The translations under genes and the position numbers were made by a program. This document shows positions 37,826 through 47,061 of a stretch of DNA of 64,000 nucleotides, piece by piece. The stretch comes from Bacteroidota bacterium (GTDB taxonomy: Bacteria; Bacteroidota; Bacteroidia; Chitinophagales; Chitinophagaceae). Below the pieces are notes generated by a model. The model was not told the DNA's origin. It ran no database searches and worked only from the letters and a program-made list of their open reading frames with translations. Position 1 is the stretch's first letter, and every line of letters begins with the position of its first letter. The DNA is taken from NCBI GenBank assembly GCA_016868475.1, contig VGGU01000007.1:1-64000 (forward strand), written 5' to 3'.

Positions 37826-40417
37826 TTATTCATGCCTAAAGACCAAGGTATTGTCAAATGCATCCACTAATATGGGCTTTCCTTTTTCAATTTCACCGGC
37901 TACAATTTTTTTACTGAGCAAATTGACTATTTCTTTCTGTATTAACCTTTTTAACGGCCTTGCCCCCATCTGAATATCATGCCCCTGTTCAGCCAGATAT
38001 TGCAAGGCGTATTTGCTAAACCTAAGCTCTATTCCAGTTTTGGATAATAATTCTTTTAAACCACTTAATTGAATCTCCAATATTCCAACCAGATCCTTTG
38101 GCAGAAGTGGCTGAAACAAAATGATTTCGTCTACTCGATTCAAAAACTCCGGTCTCACCGTATTCCGAAGTAATTGCATCACCTGTCCTTTTGCGCGTTC
38201 AGTTGCCGATGAAAGTGTTTTTTCCGTCACTCCTTCAAATGCATCCATGATCAGCTCACTGCCCAAATTGCTGGTCATGATTACAACTGTATTCTTGAAA
38301 TTTACAACCCTACCCTTATTATCGGTCAAACGCCCTTCATCAAGTACTTGCAGTAAGATGTTCCATACGTCGGGGTGCGCTTTTTCAATTTCATCGAGCA
38401 ATACCACACTGTAAGGCTTGCGTCTAATAGCCTCTGTCAGTTGTCCTCCTTCTTCGTACCCTACATAGCCAGGAGGCGCTCCTACTAATCTGCTTACTGA
38501 ATGTTTCTCCTGATATTCGCTCATGTCTATTCTGGTCAACATGGTTTCATCATCAAATAAGAAATGAGCAATTGCCTTTGCTAATTCGGTTTTACCCACT
38601 CCTGTTGTTCCTAAGAATATAAAGGAACCAATGGGTCTTTTGGGATCCTGCAAACCAGTTCTACTTCTGCGAATAGCATCAGAAACGGCAACAATAGCCT
38701 CTTCTTGTCCCACCACTCTTTCATGTAAATGATCTTCAAGAAATAGCAATCGCTCTTTTTCAGATTGCAGCATTTTTGAAACAGGTATTCCTGTTGCTTT
38801 AGCAACGGCCTCTGCTATGTCTTCCGCATCCACTTCTTCTTTTAGTAAGCGCTGTTCTGACTCTTGGGATAATTGATTACTCAAAGTGGCTATCAAATTT
38901 TCCTGCTCCTTTATCTTGCCATATCGGATCTCCGCTACTTTGCCATAGTTTCCCTCGCGCTCCGCTTGCTCTGCTTCCAACTTTAGTTGCTCGATTGAAA
39001 GTTTTGTTTTCTGTAATTGATCTACCAATTCTTTCTCTGCCACCCACTTTGCCTTCAAGGTATCTCGTTGAACAGCCAGATTAGCTATATCTGTATTCAG
39101 CTCCAGCAACTTGGGCTCATCGTTTTCGCGTTTAATGGCCTCTCTTTCTATTTCAAGTTGTCTTATTTGACGTTCCAACGAGTCTAATTCTTCAGGCATG
39201 GAATTCATCTCCAAACGCAGCTTTGCAGCACTTTCATCAATCAAATCGATTGCTTTATCCGGCAGAAATCGGTCGGTAATGTATCGATGAGATAATTCAA
39301 CGGCAGCAATAATAGCCTCATCTTTTATTCGAACATGATGGTGTGTTTCATAGCGATCTTTCAAACCACGCAAAATTGAAATGGCATCTTCCGTATTGGG
39401 CTCTTCAATAAATACTTTTTGAAACCTACGTTCCAATGCTTTGTCTTTCTCAAAATATTTTTGATACTCATTGAGTGTGGTGGCCCCCACTGCGCGAAGT
39501 TCTCCACGAGAAAGAGCAGGCTTTAAAATGTTAGCCGCATCCATAGCCCCCTCGCCTCCACCAGCTCCTATTAAAGTATGTATCTCATCAATAAATAAGA
39601 TAATATCTCCATTTGAATCGCCCACTTCTTTCACCACTGCCTTCAACCTTTCCTCAAATTCTCCTTTGTACTTGGCCCCTGCAATCAACAAGCCCATGTC
39701 CAATGAATAAATCACTTTTGTTTTTAAGTTTTCGGGCACATCTCCATTGATTATACGATGCGCGATTCCTTCTGCAATAGCGGTTTTTCCAACACCCGGT
39801 TCACCTACTAGAATGGGATTGTTCTTGGTGCGACGAGACAGTATATGCAAGGTTCTTCTGATCTCTTCATCGCGTCCGATCACGGGATCTAATTTTCCTT
39901 GCCGGGCCAGATCATTAAAGTTTTTTGCGTACTTGGATAAGGCATTGTATTGTTGCGACTGTGTAACTGAAGTGATCTTGTCTCCTTTTCGCAACTCTTT
40001 AATGGCTGCAATAAGTCCCGTTTCAGTTAACCCTGCGTTTTTCAAAAGCTTCCCAACCGCATCGTCACCTTGAACCAAGGCAAGCAACAAATGTTCCGGA
40101 GTAACAAATTGATCATTAAAAACACTTAGGCAAGCGCCCGCCCGAAGCAATAAAGTGTTGGCCTCCCTGCTTAATTGCTGAGCTGCTTCTCCTTTTACCC
40201 GAGGTAAGGTAGCCAATAACTCTTCGGCCTTGGTAGCCACAATTGTAGTGGTAACATTATTTTTCTTTAGTAGATACTCAACAGGTGTATCGGTTGCCTC
40301 TATCAATGCCTTCAAAACGTGCGAGGGTTCGATAGCAGGCGATTGAGCATTAAATGCCAATTGTTGTGCTTGCTGAATTATTTCGGCAGCCTTGATGGTG
40401 TAATTTCCAAGATTCAT
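37826..40417 (-). CDS. clpB: ATP-dependent chaperone ClpB
   Basis: Two AAA+ modules ([25 protein letters not shown]), coiled-coil middle domain; true start [11 protein letters not shown] inside the longer ORF. Confidence 0.96.
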   Translation of the reverse strand: MNLGNYTIKAAEIIQQAQQLAFNAQSPAIEPSHVLKALIEATDTPVEYLLKKNNVTTTIVATKAEELLATLPRVKGEAAQQLSREANTLLLRAGACLSVFNDQFVTPEHLLLALVQGDDAVGKLLKNAGLTETGLIAAIKELRKGDKITSVTQSQQYNALSKYAKNFNDLARQGKLDPVIGRDEEIRRTLHILSRRTKNNPILVGEPGVGKTAIAEGIAHRIINGDVPENLKTKVIYSLDMGLLIAGAKYKGEFEERLKAVVKEVGDSNGDIILFIDEIHTLIGAGGGEGAMDAANILKPALSRGELRAVGATTLNEYQKYFEKDKALERRFQKVFIEEPNTEDAISILRGLKDRYETHHHVRIKDEAIIAAVELSHRYITDRFLPDKAIDLIDESAAKLRLEMNSMPEELDSLERQIRQLEIEREAIKRENDEPKLLELNTDIANLAVQRDTLKAKWVAEKELVDQLQKTKLSIEQLKLEAEQAEREGNYGKVAEIRYGKIKEQENLIATLSNQLSQESEQRLLKEEVDAEDIAEAVAKATGIPVSKMLQSEKERLLFLEDHLHERVVGQEEAIVAVSDAIRRSRTGLQDPKRPIGSFIFLGTTGVGKTELAKAIAHFLFDDETMLTRIDMSEYQEKHSVSRLVGAPPGYVGYEEGGQLTEAIRRKPYSVVLLDEIEKAHPDVWNILLQVLDEGRLTDNKGRVVNFKNTVVIMTSNLGSELIMDAFEGVTEKTLSSATERAKGQVMQLLRNTVRPEFLNRVDEIILFQPLLPKDLVGILEIQLSGLKELLSKTGIELRFSKYALQYLAEQGHDIQMGARPLKRLIQKEIVNLLSKKIVAGEIEKGKPILVDAFDNTLVFRHE

Positions 40418-40544
40418 AGTAGTATATTTAGTTCTATAAGCAATACAGTTCACGCTTATATAACTCTGTGCATCAAAAATCATTCAGGTCCTAAATTCCA
40501 GTGCAAGAAGAGTAACTTTGTCATAGCATTCAATAAATATCTGC

Positions 40545-41582
40545 ATGAAAGTCAGTGTATTTCTTCTCGGCCTGCTATTATTTCAGTTGCCGATAACCGG
40601 TAATAGTCAATCCAATTGGGCGCCGGTTATTGCAAAAGTTGAATCAAATCGGCGATACTGGGGAGAAAACTATGCGATAACAATTGCTGCTGCAGACAGC
40701 GTGCTACTACAAAAGGATAACAAAGTTTTCAATGCTAAAACTCCAATGCCAATTGGAGCTATCAGCCAATGGCTGACGGCCACGTTGTTGGTAAAGTTAG
40801 CCGAAGAGGGAAAGCTATCGCTTGACGACCCTGTAGCAATGTATTTACCTACATTCGAAAAATATTTTAAAGGTTATATCACTATTCGGCACTGCTTAAG
40901 CCAAGGCACTGGCTTAGAGGATAAAAGTGGATTGCGAATGGCTCATCGTACAAAATTTATTTCACTAGAGGAAGAAGTGGAACAACTGGCCACAAGACCC
41001 ATAATAGCAAAACCCGGAGAGCTTTTTTTGTATGGCGAACTCGGGAGCAAAATAGCTGGCAGAGTAGCTGAAGTAGTTTGTAAAAAAAAGTTTGACCTGT
41101 TGATTAGAACAAAAGTGTTGATGCCTTTAGGCATGCGAAGGACCAGCTTTACAAATCTCTCGGGAGGACCCTTGGATCCAGCAGCCGGTGCGGTATCTAC
41201 CGGAGAGGATTTGGTCCGGTTCTTACAAGTATTGTTAAACAAAGGGCAGCTGCCGCAGCGTAGTTTCCTCACTACTGATGCCATGGATCAGTTAATTCAA
41301 CTGCAATTTGGTACCACACAAACACAAAACGCTCCCTTATTGTTTCAACATTATGGATTTGCTCTGGGTGCTTGGGGGTTAGGCACCCCCGCCGAAGGAG
41401 CACAGACGCTGGTAGCTTCCAGTAGAACCGGAAGCTGGATTGCAATAGATTTTTGTCGTAGATATGTCTACGTGGCCATTATCAAAGAAAAGCTAAGCGA
41501 AGAAAAGGATATGCTTCATCAAGAAATGCTAGACATCATCAACATTCAATTAGCTAATAACTGCGCAGAAAACCCTTCGTGA
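40545..41582 (+). CDS. serine hydrolase / beta-lactamase-superfamily homologue, catalytic motifs substituted
   Basis: PIGAISQWLTATLLVKLAEEGKLSLDDPVAMYLP; ITIRHCLSQGTGL; signal peptide. Confidence 0.75.
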   Translation: MKVSVFLLGLLLFQLPITGNSQSNWAPVIAKVESNRRYWGENYAITIAAADSVLLQKDNKVFNAKTPMPIGAISQWLTATLLVKLAEEGKLSLDDPVAMYLPTFEKYFKGYITIRHCLSQGTGLEDKSGLRMAHRTKFISLEEEVEQLATRPIIAKPGELFLYGELGSKIAGRVAEVVCKKKFDLLIRTKVLMPLGMRRTSFTNLSGGPLDPAAGAVSTGEDLVRFLQVLLNKGQLPQRSFLTTDAMDQLIQLQFGTTQTQNAPLLFQHYGFALGAWGLGTPAEGAQTLVASSRTGSWIAIDFCRRYVYVAIIKEKLSEEKDMLHQEMLDIINIQLANNCAENPS

Positions 41583-42514
41583 GTTTAATTGAGCAACATA
41601 CCACTATCGTAAAAAATGCCGCCAGTCAATTTGGATTTGATTATTGTGGAATTGCACAAGCAAAAAGATTAGAAGAAGATGAGCGCCGTTTGACCAACTG
41701 GCTTCAAAAAGGAATGCATGGAGAAATGCATTACATGGAAAACTATTTTGACCTCCGTGTAGACCCAACCCGACTAGTTCCAGGAGCTCGATCAGTAATT
41801 ACATTACTCCTGAATTACTACCCCAATCAGGATCAACTTGCTTCAGCTCCCCGCATTTCAAAATATGCATTCGGCAAAGATTATCATACAGTAATAAAAG
41901 AAAAATTGCACGCACTGCTAGCTGAGCTTAAAGAAAAAATTGGTGCCATTAATGGAAGGGGGTTTGTGGATTCTGCTCCCATACTTGAGCGTTCATGGGC
42001 AAAAGAAGCGGGCTTAGGCTGGATAGGAAAAAATGGAAACCTGATTCATAAAAAAGCAGGGTCCTATTATTTTATTGCAACATTGGTTACCGACTTAACA
42101 CTTACACCGGACAGTCCCTTTGCAAAAGACTATTGCGGTTCCTGCACCCGTTGCATTGACGCCTGCCCTACCTCAGCCATATTACCGGGGAGAGTGATTG
42201 ATGGTAGTCACTGCATTTCCTATTATACAATTGAACTAAAAGCTCATCTAAAGCCTTCGATAGAAAAAGGAAATATGGATGGATGGTTATTTGGTTGCGA
42301 TACTTGTCAGGATGTTTGCCCTTGGAATCGTTTCCGTAAACCTAATGACACCATCGCATTCAAACCCATTCCTGAAATTTTACAACTCAATACAGCAGAA
42401 TGGGAGGAAATGACGGAAGAAACCTTTAAAAAGGTATTTAGTAGTTCGCCATTAAAAAGAACAGGATATAGTGGGATAAGAAGAAACCTCCAATTACTAA
42501 GAGATTCTAGTTGA
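41579..42514 (+). CDS. queG: epoxyqueuosine reductase QueG
   Basis: YHTVIKEKLHALL; DSAPILERSWAKEAGLGWIGKNGNLI; CGSCTRCIDACPTSAI; CDTCQDVCPWN. Confidence 0.95.
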   Translation: MSLIEQHTTIVKNAASQFGFDYCGIAQAKRLEEDERRLTNWLQKGMHGEMHYMENYFDLRVDPTRLVPGARSVITLLLNYYPNQDQLASAPRISKYAFGKDYHTVIKEKLHALLAELKEKIGAINGRGFVDSAPILERSWAKEAGLGWIGKNGNLIHKKAGSYYFIATLVTDLTLTPDSPFAKDYCGSCTRCIDACPTSAILPGRVIDGSHCISYYTIELKAHLKPSIEKGNMDGWLFGCDTCQDVCPWNRFRKPNDTIAFKPIPEILQLNTAEWEEMTEETFKKVFSSSPLKRTGYSGIRRNLQLLRDSS

Positions 42515-42538
42515 TCAACTCAACAAGCCTCATTCAAT

Positions 42539-42979
42539 TTATGGCGTTGCCTTGATTTTCAGCTGTTCTAATTCCTTTTCTAAAGCGAGGCCAAATTTAG
42601 TTTCCACCAATAAGCTGGAAAATTTCTCCCAAGGATACCAATCAAAATAAATATCATAATAGCGCTGAACAGAACAAACAGGCCCATGGACCATGGAAAA
42701 CACTTGATAGCCTGTAGCCATCTGTATTGTAGCATTGTTATTAATGCGAATATGGCCAGAACTATCTGTATGCTCCTGAATGTTAAATAAAGTGCCTTCA
42801 GGCAGCACCGTTTTCCAATAATTGGTTTGTGCCAACATTTTCTTTACAACTTCAGGCTGGCACTGAATATCAATTGCTCTTGAAACACGAACATGGTTGG
42901 GGAAAAAAGAGGAGATAAGCGTAACTAATATAAATAATGCCCCCACACTTAACACCACCAAGGAAATGAATCGTTTCAT
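42539..42979 (-). CDS. hypothetical membrane-anchored protein, SRPBCC-like
   Basis: N-terminal TM; VSRAIDIQCQPEVVKKML...YWKTVLPEG pattern. Confidence 0.5.
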   Translation of the reverse strand: MKRFISLVVLSVGALFILVTLISSFFPNHVRVSRAIDIQCQPEVVKKMLAQTNYWKTVLPEGTLFNIQEHTDSSGHIRINNNATIQMATGYQVFSMVHGPVCSVQRYYDIYFDWYPWEKFSSLLVETKFGLALEKELEQLKIKATP

Positions 42980-42989
42980 GGGTATGTAG

Positions 42990-44108
42990 TTATTCCCAGC
43001 GTATGAAACGCCTGGTTAAAAAATAAATTACTATTGTCCAGCCAACTAACACGCCTAACTCCGTTCCGCAGGCAAGTAAGGAATCCCCTTCAAAAGAAAT
43101 TTTACGGAGCGCGTCATTAAAATGGCGTAGGGGCAATACAATACTAACCTGTTGTATCCACCTGGGAAAAAATTCAACCGGAAAGAAGGTTCCTGATAAA
43201 ATAAGCTGTGGCAGAGCAAAAAGATTGATTAAAAGAGGAATGGACGAATCCACTTTTGCCATGCTACTAATCAAAAGGCCAGCTCCCATGAGTAAAAAAA
43301 GCATGAGCATGGTCAACAATAAAATGGATAAAAAAGTGATGACTCCATTTTGCAAAGTAAAATCCATGACCCAATGCCCAAACGCCAACAATACCATTAC
43401 ACTCACTAATTGAAAAAATAACCTACTAACCCCAATACCAATCAAGATATTAATTGGTTTAATGGGAGTAGCAAAAAATCTTTTTAATACCAGCTGTTCG
43501 CGTAAACCGTAAAAGGTAAATGCAATCCCAAATAAGGTCGAAAACAAAACAGAGAATCCAATTTGCCCGGGTAATACAAAGTCAATTTGTTTATAGGGCC
43601 TGACCTCTTCAATTTGAGGAGGAAGTAGATGAATTGTTTTGGGCCGATTAGCTTGTACAGCCTCTTGCTGCAGAATTAAAAAGTCCAATAATTGAAGAAA
43701 CCCGCCCATCGTATTGCCACTGGCCGTAGTGGAAGAAAAGTTTACTTTTATTCCAGTTGACATTGCGGCGGTAGAAACACGCTCTATAGCCACTACCCCT
43801 GTTAACTTTCCTCGAAGCAAGGATTGCCGCAAAGAAACGCTGTCGGTAAATCTAACAATTCTGACTAATGGATTTTTAATTAGCGCTTGATAAAAAGCAT
43901 GAGTAGTATCGCTTCCACTTTGAATGGCAATTTTGTATTGAGCACCCTTGTCCTGACGAAAAGCCCCAAAAATGATAACAAACAAAATTGGAAACACCAC
44001 ACTAAACACCAACGCACTTGGGTTTGCCATTATCGCCTGAAAGCTTGCTTTTACTATGGCCAGCATGGCGCGCGATTGGCTATATACAATAGGATCTTTT
44101 GATATCAT
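42990..44108 (-). CDS. ABC-2 type transporter permease
   Basis: ABC2_membrane topology; PIKPINILIGIGVSRLFFQLVSV; SGTFFPVEFFPRWIQQVSIVLPLRHFNDALR. Confidence 0.85.
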   Translation of the reverse strand: MISKDPIVYSQSRAMLAIVKASFQAIMANPSALVFSVVFPILFVIIFGAFRQDKGAQYKIAIQSGSDTTHAFYQALIKNPLVRIVRFTDSVSLRQSLLRGKLTGVVAIERVSTAAMSTGIKVNFSSTTASGNTMGGFLQLLDFLILQQEAVQANRPKTIHLLPPQIEEVRPYKQIDFVLPGQIGFSVLFSTLFGIAFTFYGLREQLVLKRFFATPIKPINILIGIGVSRLFFQLVSVMVLLAFGHWVMDFTLQNGVITFLSILLLTMLMLFLLMGAGLLISSMAKVDSSIPLLINLFALPQLILSGTFFPVEFFPRWIQQVSIVLPLRHFNDALRKISFEGDSLLACGTELGVLVGWTIVIYFLTRRFIRWE

Positions 44109-44139
44109 GGCAACAAATGTATTTTAATTTTAAGGATAT

Positions 44140-44631
44140 TTGATGGCCATGAATCTTGTCTATTTACTCACCGGTTCTAATCTTGGAGATCGAATTGAAA
44201 ACCTAAATAAGGCAGCTCAACTAATCAATGAAAAAGCAGGTAAGTTGATGGCTTGTTCCAAGTTTTATCAAACCAGCCCCTGGGGGCCATTGGAACAGCC
44301 TGACTATATCAACCAAGCGTTATTAATTGAAACACCACTGAGTCCATCCTCACTAATGGAACGCTTACTTAGCTTAGAGGAGAAAATAGGCCGAATACGC
44401 ACTCTAAAATATGGACCCAGAGTTATAGATATCGACATCCTATACTATGGAAGCGAAGTGATAAACACTCCCTTGGTACAAGTTCCGCACCCAGCAGTGC
44501 AAAATCGCCGTTTTGCTTTAATTCCTCTTGAGGAAATAGCGCCAAACTACATAGACCCAATCACAGGAAAAACCATAAGCCAACTTCTTGCAGTTTGTCA
44601 AGACATGGGAACAGTGTTGCAATTGAATTAA
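44140..44631 (+). CDS. folK: 2-amino-4-hydroxy-6-hydroxymethyldihydropteridine diphosphokinase FolK
   Basis: LLTGSNLGDRIENL; GPRVIDIDILYYG; VPHPAVQNRRFALIPLEEIAP. Confidence 0.95.
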   Translation: MMAMNLVYLLTGSNLGDRIENLNKAAQLINEKAGKLMACSKFYQTSPWGPLEQPDYINQALLIETPLSPSSLMERLLSLEEKIGRIRTLKYGPRVIDIDILYYGSEVINTPLVQVPHPAVQNRRFALIPLEEIAPNYIDPITGKTISQLLAVCQDMGTVLQLN

Positions 44632-44645
44632 ATTGCAGGCAATTA

Positions 44646-45278
44646 ATGAAGTATCAATTTATTACCATAGAAGGAAATATAGGAGCTGGCAAAACTACGC
44701 TGGCTCAGCTATTAAGCAGACACTATAAAGCGCGCTTGATTCTGGAAGAATTTGCCGACAACCCCTTCCTGCCCAAATTTTATGCAAATCCGGATCAGTA
44801 CGCATTTCCCGTAGAGCTTTTCTTCATGGCAGAACGATACAAGCAATTAAAAGAATTGCTCCAACAACAAGACCTCTTTCAACAAGTCACTATTTCAGAT
44901 TATTTATTCACTAAATGTCTGTTATTTGCCAAAGTAACCTTGCCCGCAGATGAATATCGGCTTTATCAGCGGCTTTTTAACATTATCCACCAACAGCTCA
45001 TTCAACCTGACTTATTGGTGTACTTGCATGCACCTGTTGAAAAGTTACAAGAGAATATTAAAAAAAGAAATCGAGCCTACGAGCAAAATATTTCAACTGA
45101 TTATTTACATCAGCTACAAGACACTTACACACATTATCTTCGTCAGCAAACCTCCCGCACGCTTTTTGTGGATGTTAGTAACGCAGACTTTCTGTATAAT
45201 GATGCTCATCTACAAACGCTGATTAATGCACTTGACAAAACATACGAGCCTGGGGTACATTATATTGAACTTCCATGA
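44646..45278 (+). CDS. deoxynucleoside kinase
   Basis: ITIEGNIGAGKTTLAQLLS; PDLLVYLHAPVEKLQENIKKRNRAYE. Confidence 0.9.
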   Translation: MKYQFITIEGNIGAGKTTLAQLLSRHYKARLILEEFADNPFLPKFYANPDQYAFPVELFFMAERYKQLKELLQQQDLFQQVTISDYLFTKCLLFAKVTLPADEYRLYQRLFNIIHQQLIQPDLLVYLHAPVEKLQENIKKRNRAYEQNISTDYLHQLQDTYTHYLRQQTSRTLFVDVSNADFLYNDAHLQTLINALDKTYEPGVHYIELP

Positions 45279-46519
45279 AGCGCTGGCATCAAATACCATT
45301 CTTATCTCAGTTTGCAATAAATCCTGAGTTCACTACTTATATAGTGGCCCGAGTTTTATTTATTGCCGGATTACGTATGACTCCCGTGCTTTTAGGATGG
45401 CGCCTTTACCAGATAACTGGAAGCAAGCTAGCCTTGGGGATACTTGGATTATCCGAAGTAATCCCCGCCATTGCACTAGCCTTGCCTGCAGGGGTAAGGG
45501 TAGACAGAAGCGATAAACGAAAACTGCTTATCACTTGCATGGGGTTGTATTTAGTTTTGATGGCCGGGCTTATGCTGGCAACCTCTGATTGGTACACCAA
45601 TCAATACTCCAACCAGGTAGCCGCGTGGACTATTTATTTTTTAATAGCAGGCACAGGGGCCGTGCGTGCTTACTCAGGCGCTGCTTTTAATGCTTTTTTA
45701 GCGCAATTAGTACCCACTGAATCCTTAGTAAAAGCCGCCTCGATCAATAGCATCGGCTGGTTGATTGCTGCGGTAATTGGGCCTGCATTTGCCGGATTGC
45801 TGATGGGTTACACCAATATCACCGTTGCCTTTATTCCCGTGTTGTTGCTTCCTGCTGTGGCTATACTGCTGTTTAAGCGTATTACTCCTAAGCCCATAAG
45901 CTGGCAAGGCAATACTAAAACATGGGAAGGAGTCAAAGAGGGACTGCACTTTGTGTGGAACCAAAAAGCATTATTGAGCGCAATGACTTTAGATATGTTT
46001 GCCGTGCTTTTTGGAGGAGCCGTGGCCCTTCTTCCTGCGTTTGCCAATGATATATTGAAAGTTGGTCCGCAGGGATTAGGGTGGCTGGTAGCGGCTACCT
46101 ATATCGGAAATTTTATTGCTTTAGTGTGGTTCACCAAGAGGCCCTTAAAAAAGAAACAAGGCAAAGCCCTATTGTTTGTTGTAGCAGGTTTTGGTCTTTG
46201 CATCTTAGTTTTTGCAATGTCTAAAAGTTACTGGCTCAGCTTCTTTGCCTTGCTGGCATCCGGGCTTTTTGATGGAGTGAGCATGATTATCCGTTCAACA
46301 ATTGTACAGCTTTTTGTTCCTGATGAAATGCGAGGCCGGGTATCGGCAGTAAACTCCATGTTCATCAACTCCTCAAATGAATTAGGACAGTTTGAAAGTG
46401 GTGTTACAGCTGCAGCAATGGGCTTGGTTCCTTCTGTTATTTTTGGAGGATGTATGACATTATTGGTGGCAATCGTCACCTGGATTAAAAATCCTACTAT
46501 TCGAAAATTTGAGTATTAA
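45275..46519 (+). CDS. MFS transporter
   Basis: 12-TM topology; ALPAGVRVDRSDKRK; DEMRGRVSAVNSMFI. Confidence 0.88.
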   Translation: MKRWHQIPFLSQFAINPEFTTYIVARVLFIAGLRMTPVLLGWRLYQITGSKLALGILGLSEVIPAIALALPAGVRVDRSDKRKLLITCMGLYLVLMAGLMLATSDWYTNQYSNQVAAWTIYFLIAGTGAVRAYSGAAFNAFLAQLVPTESLVKAASINSIGWLIAAVIGPAFAGLLMGYTNITVAFIPVLLLPAVAILLFKRITPKPISWQGNTKTWEGVKEGLHFVWNQKALLSAMTLDMFAVLFGGAVALLPAFANDILKVGPQGLGWLVAATYIGNFIALVWFTKRPLKKKQGKALLFVVAGFGLCILVFAMSKSYWLSFFALLASGLFDGVSMIIRSTIVQLFVPDEMRGRVSAVNSMFINSSNELGQFESGVTAAAMGLVPSVIFGGCMTLLVAIVTWIKNPTIRKFEY

Positions 46520-47007
46520 GGTTTAGGGATATTTTCCATCAATCGTTCTATTACCAGATAGGTAATTGGGCAGAAGGTAGTATTCTTCAGGGTCAGGGAT
46601 GCCCTTTTCACCAATATATCCTCATCTGTGTAGGGAAATCGCTTACAATCGGAAGGCCGGTCCTCGTAAATACTGCAATAGTTGTCGGTGCCCAGAAAGG
46701 GACAGGGCGTTTGTTGCAACACAAAGTCTCCTTCCTGGTCTTCCTGTAGATAATTTTCTATGAACCGCCCCTCTTTCATGCCCAACAATTTGCTGATTCT
46801 TTTAATGTCCGGTGTTTTAAATCTTGGAGAATACCCTTTACAGCAGTTGGCACAGCTGAGGCAGTTCACTTGATCAAATGCTTCCTCATGATATGCCTCT
46901 TGCCGCTTCAACACTTGGTTTTTTTGCACACGTTGAAGAAATTGTTTGTAGAGTTTTTGACGCTCCTTGGCTTTCTTTTCCCAGTTTACTAACAAGGCCT
47001 TGTTCAT
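46516..47007 (-). CDS. YkgJ-family cysteine cluster protein
   Basis: CLSCANCCKGY...CPFLGTDNYCSIYEDRPSDCKRFPY. Confidence 0.88.
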   Translation of the reverse strand: MNKALLVNWEKKAKERQKLYKQFLQRVQKNQVLKRQEAYHEEAFDQVNCLSCANCCKGYSPRFKTPDIKRISKLLGMKEGRFIENYLQEDQEGDFVLQQTPCPFLGTDNYCSIYEDRPSDCKRFPYTDEDILVKRASLTLKNTTFCPITYLVIERLMENIPKP

Positions 47008-47061
47008 TCGGCAAAGAAAGGAACTTACCCGTAATTTTGCCCACAAATTGAACGCACTAAT

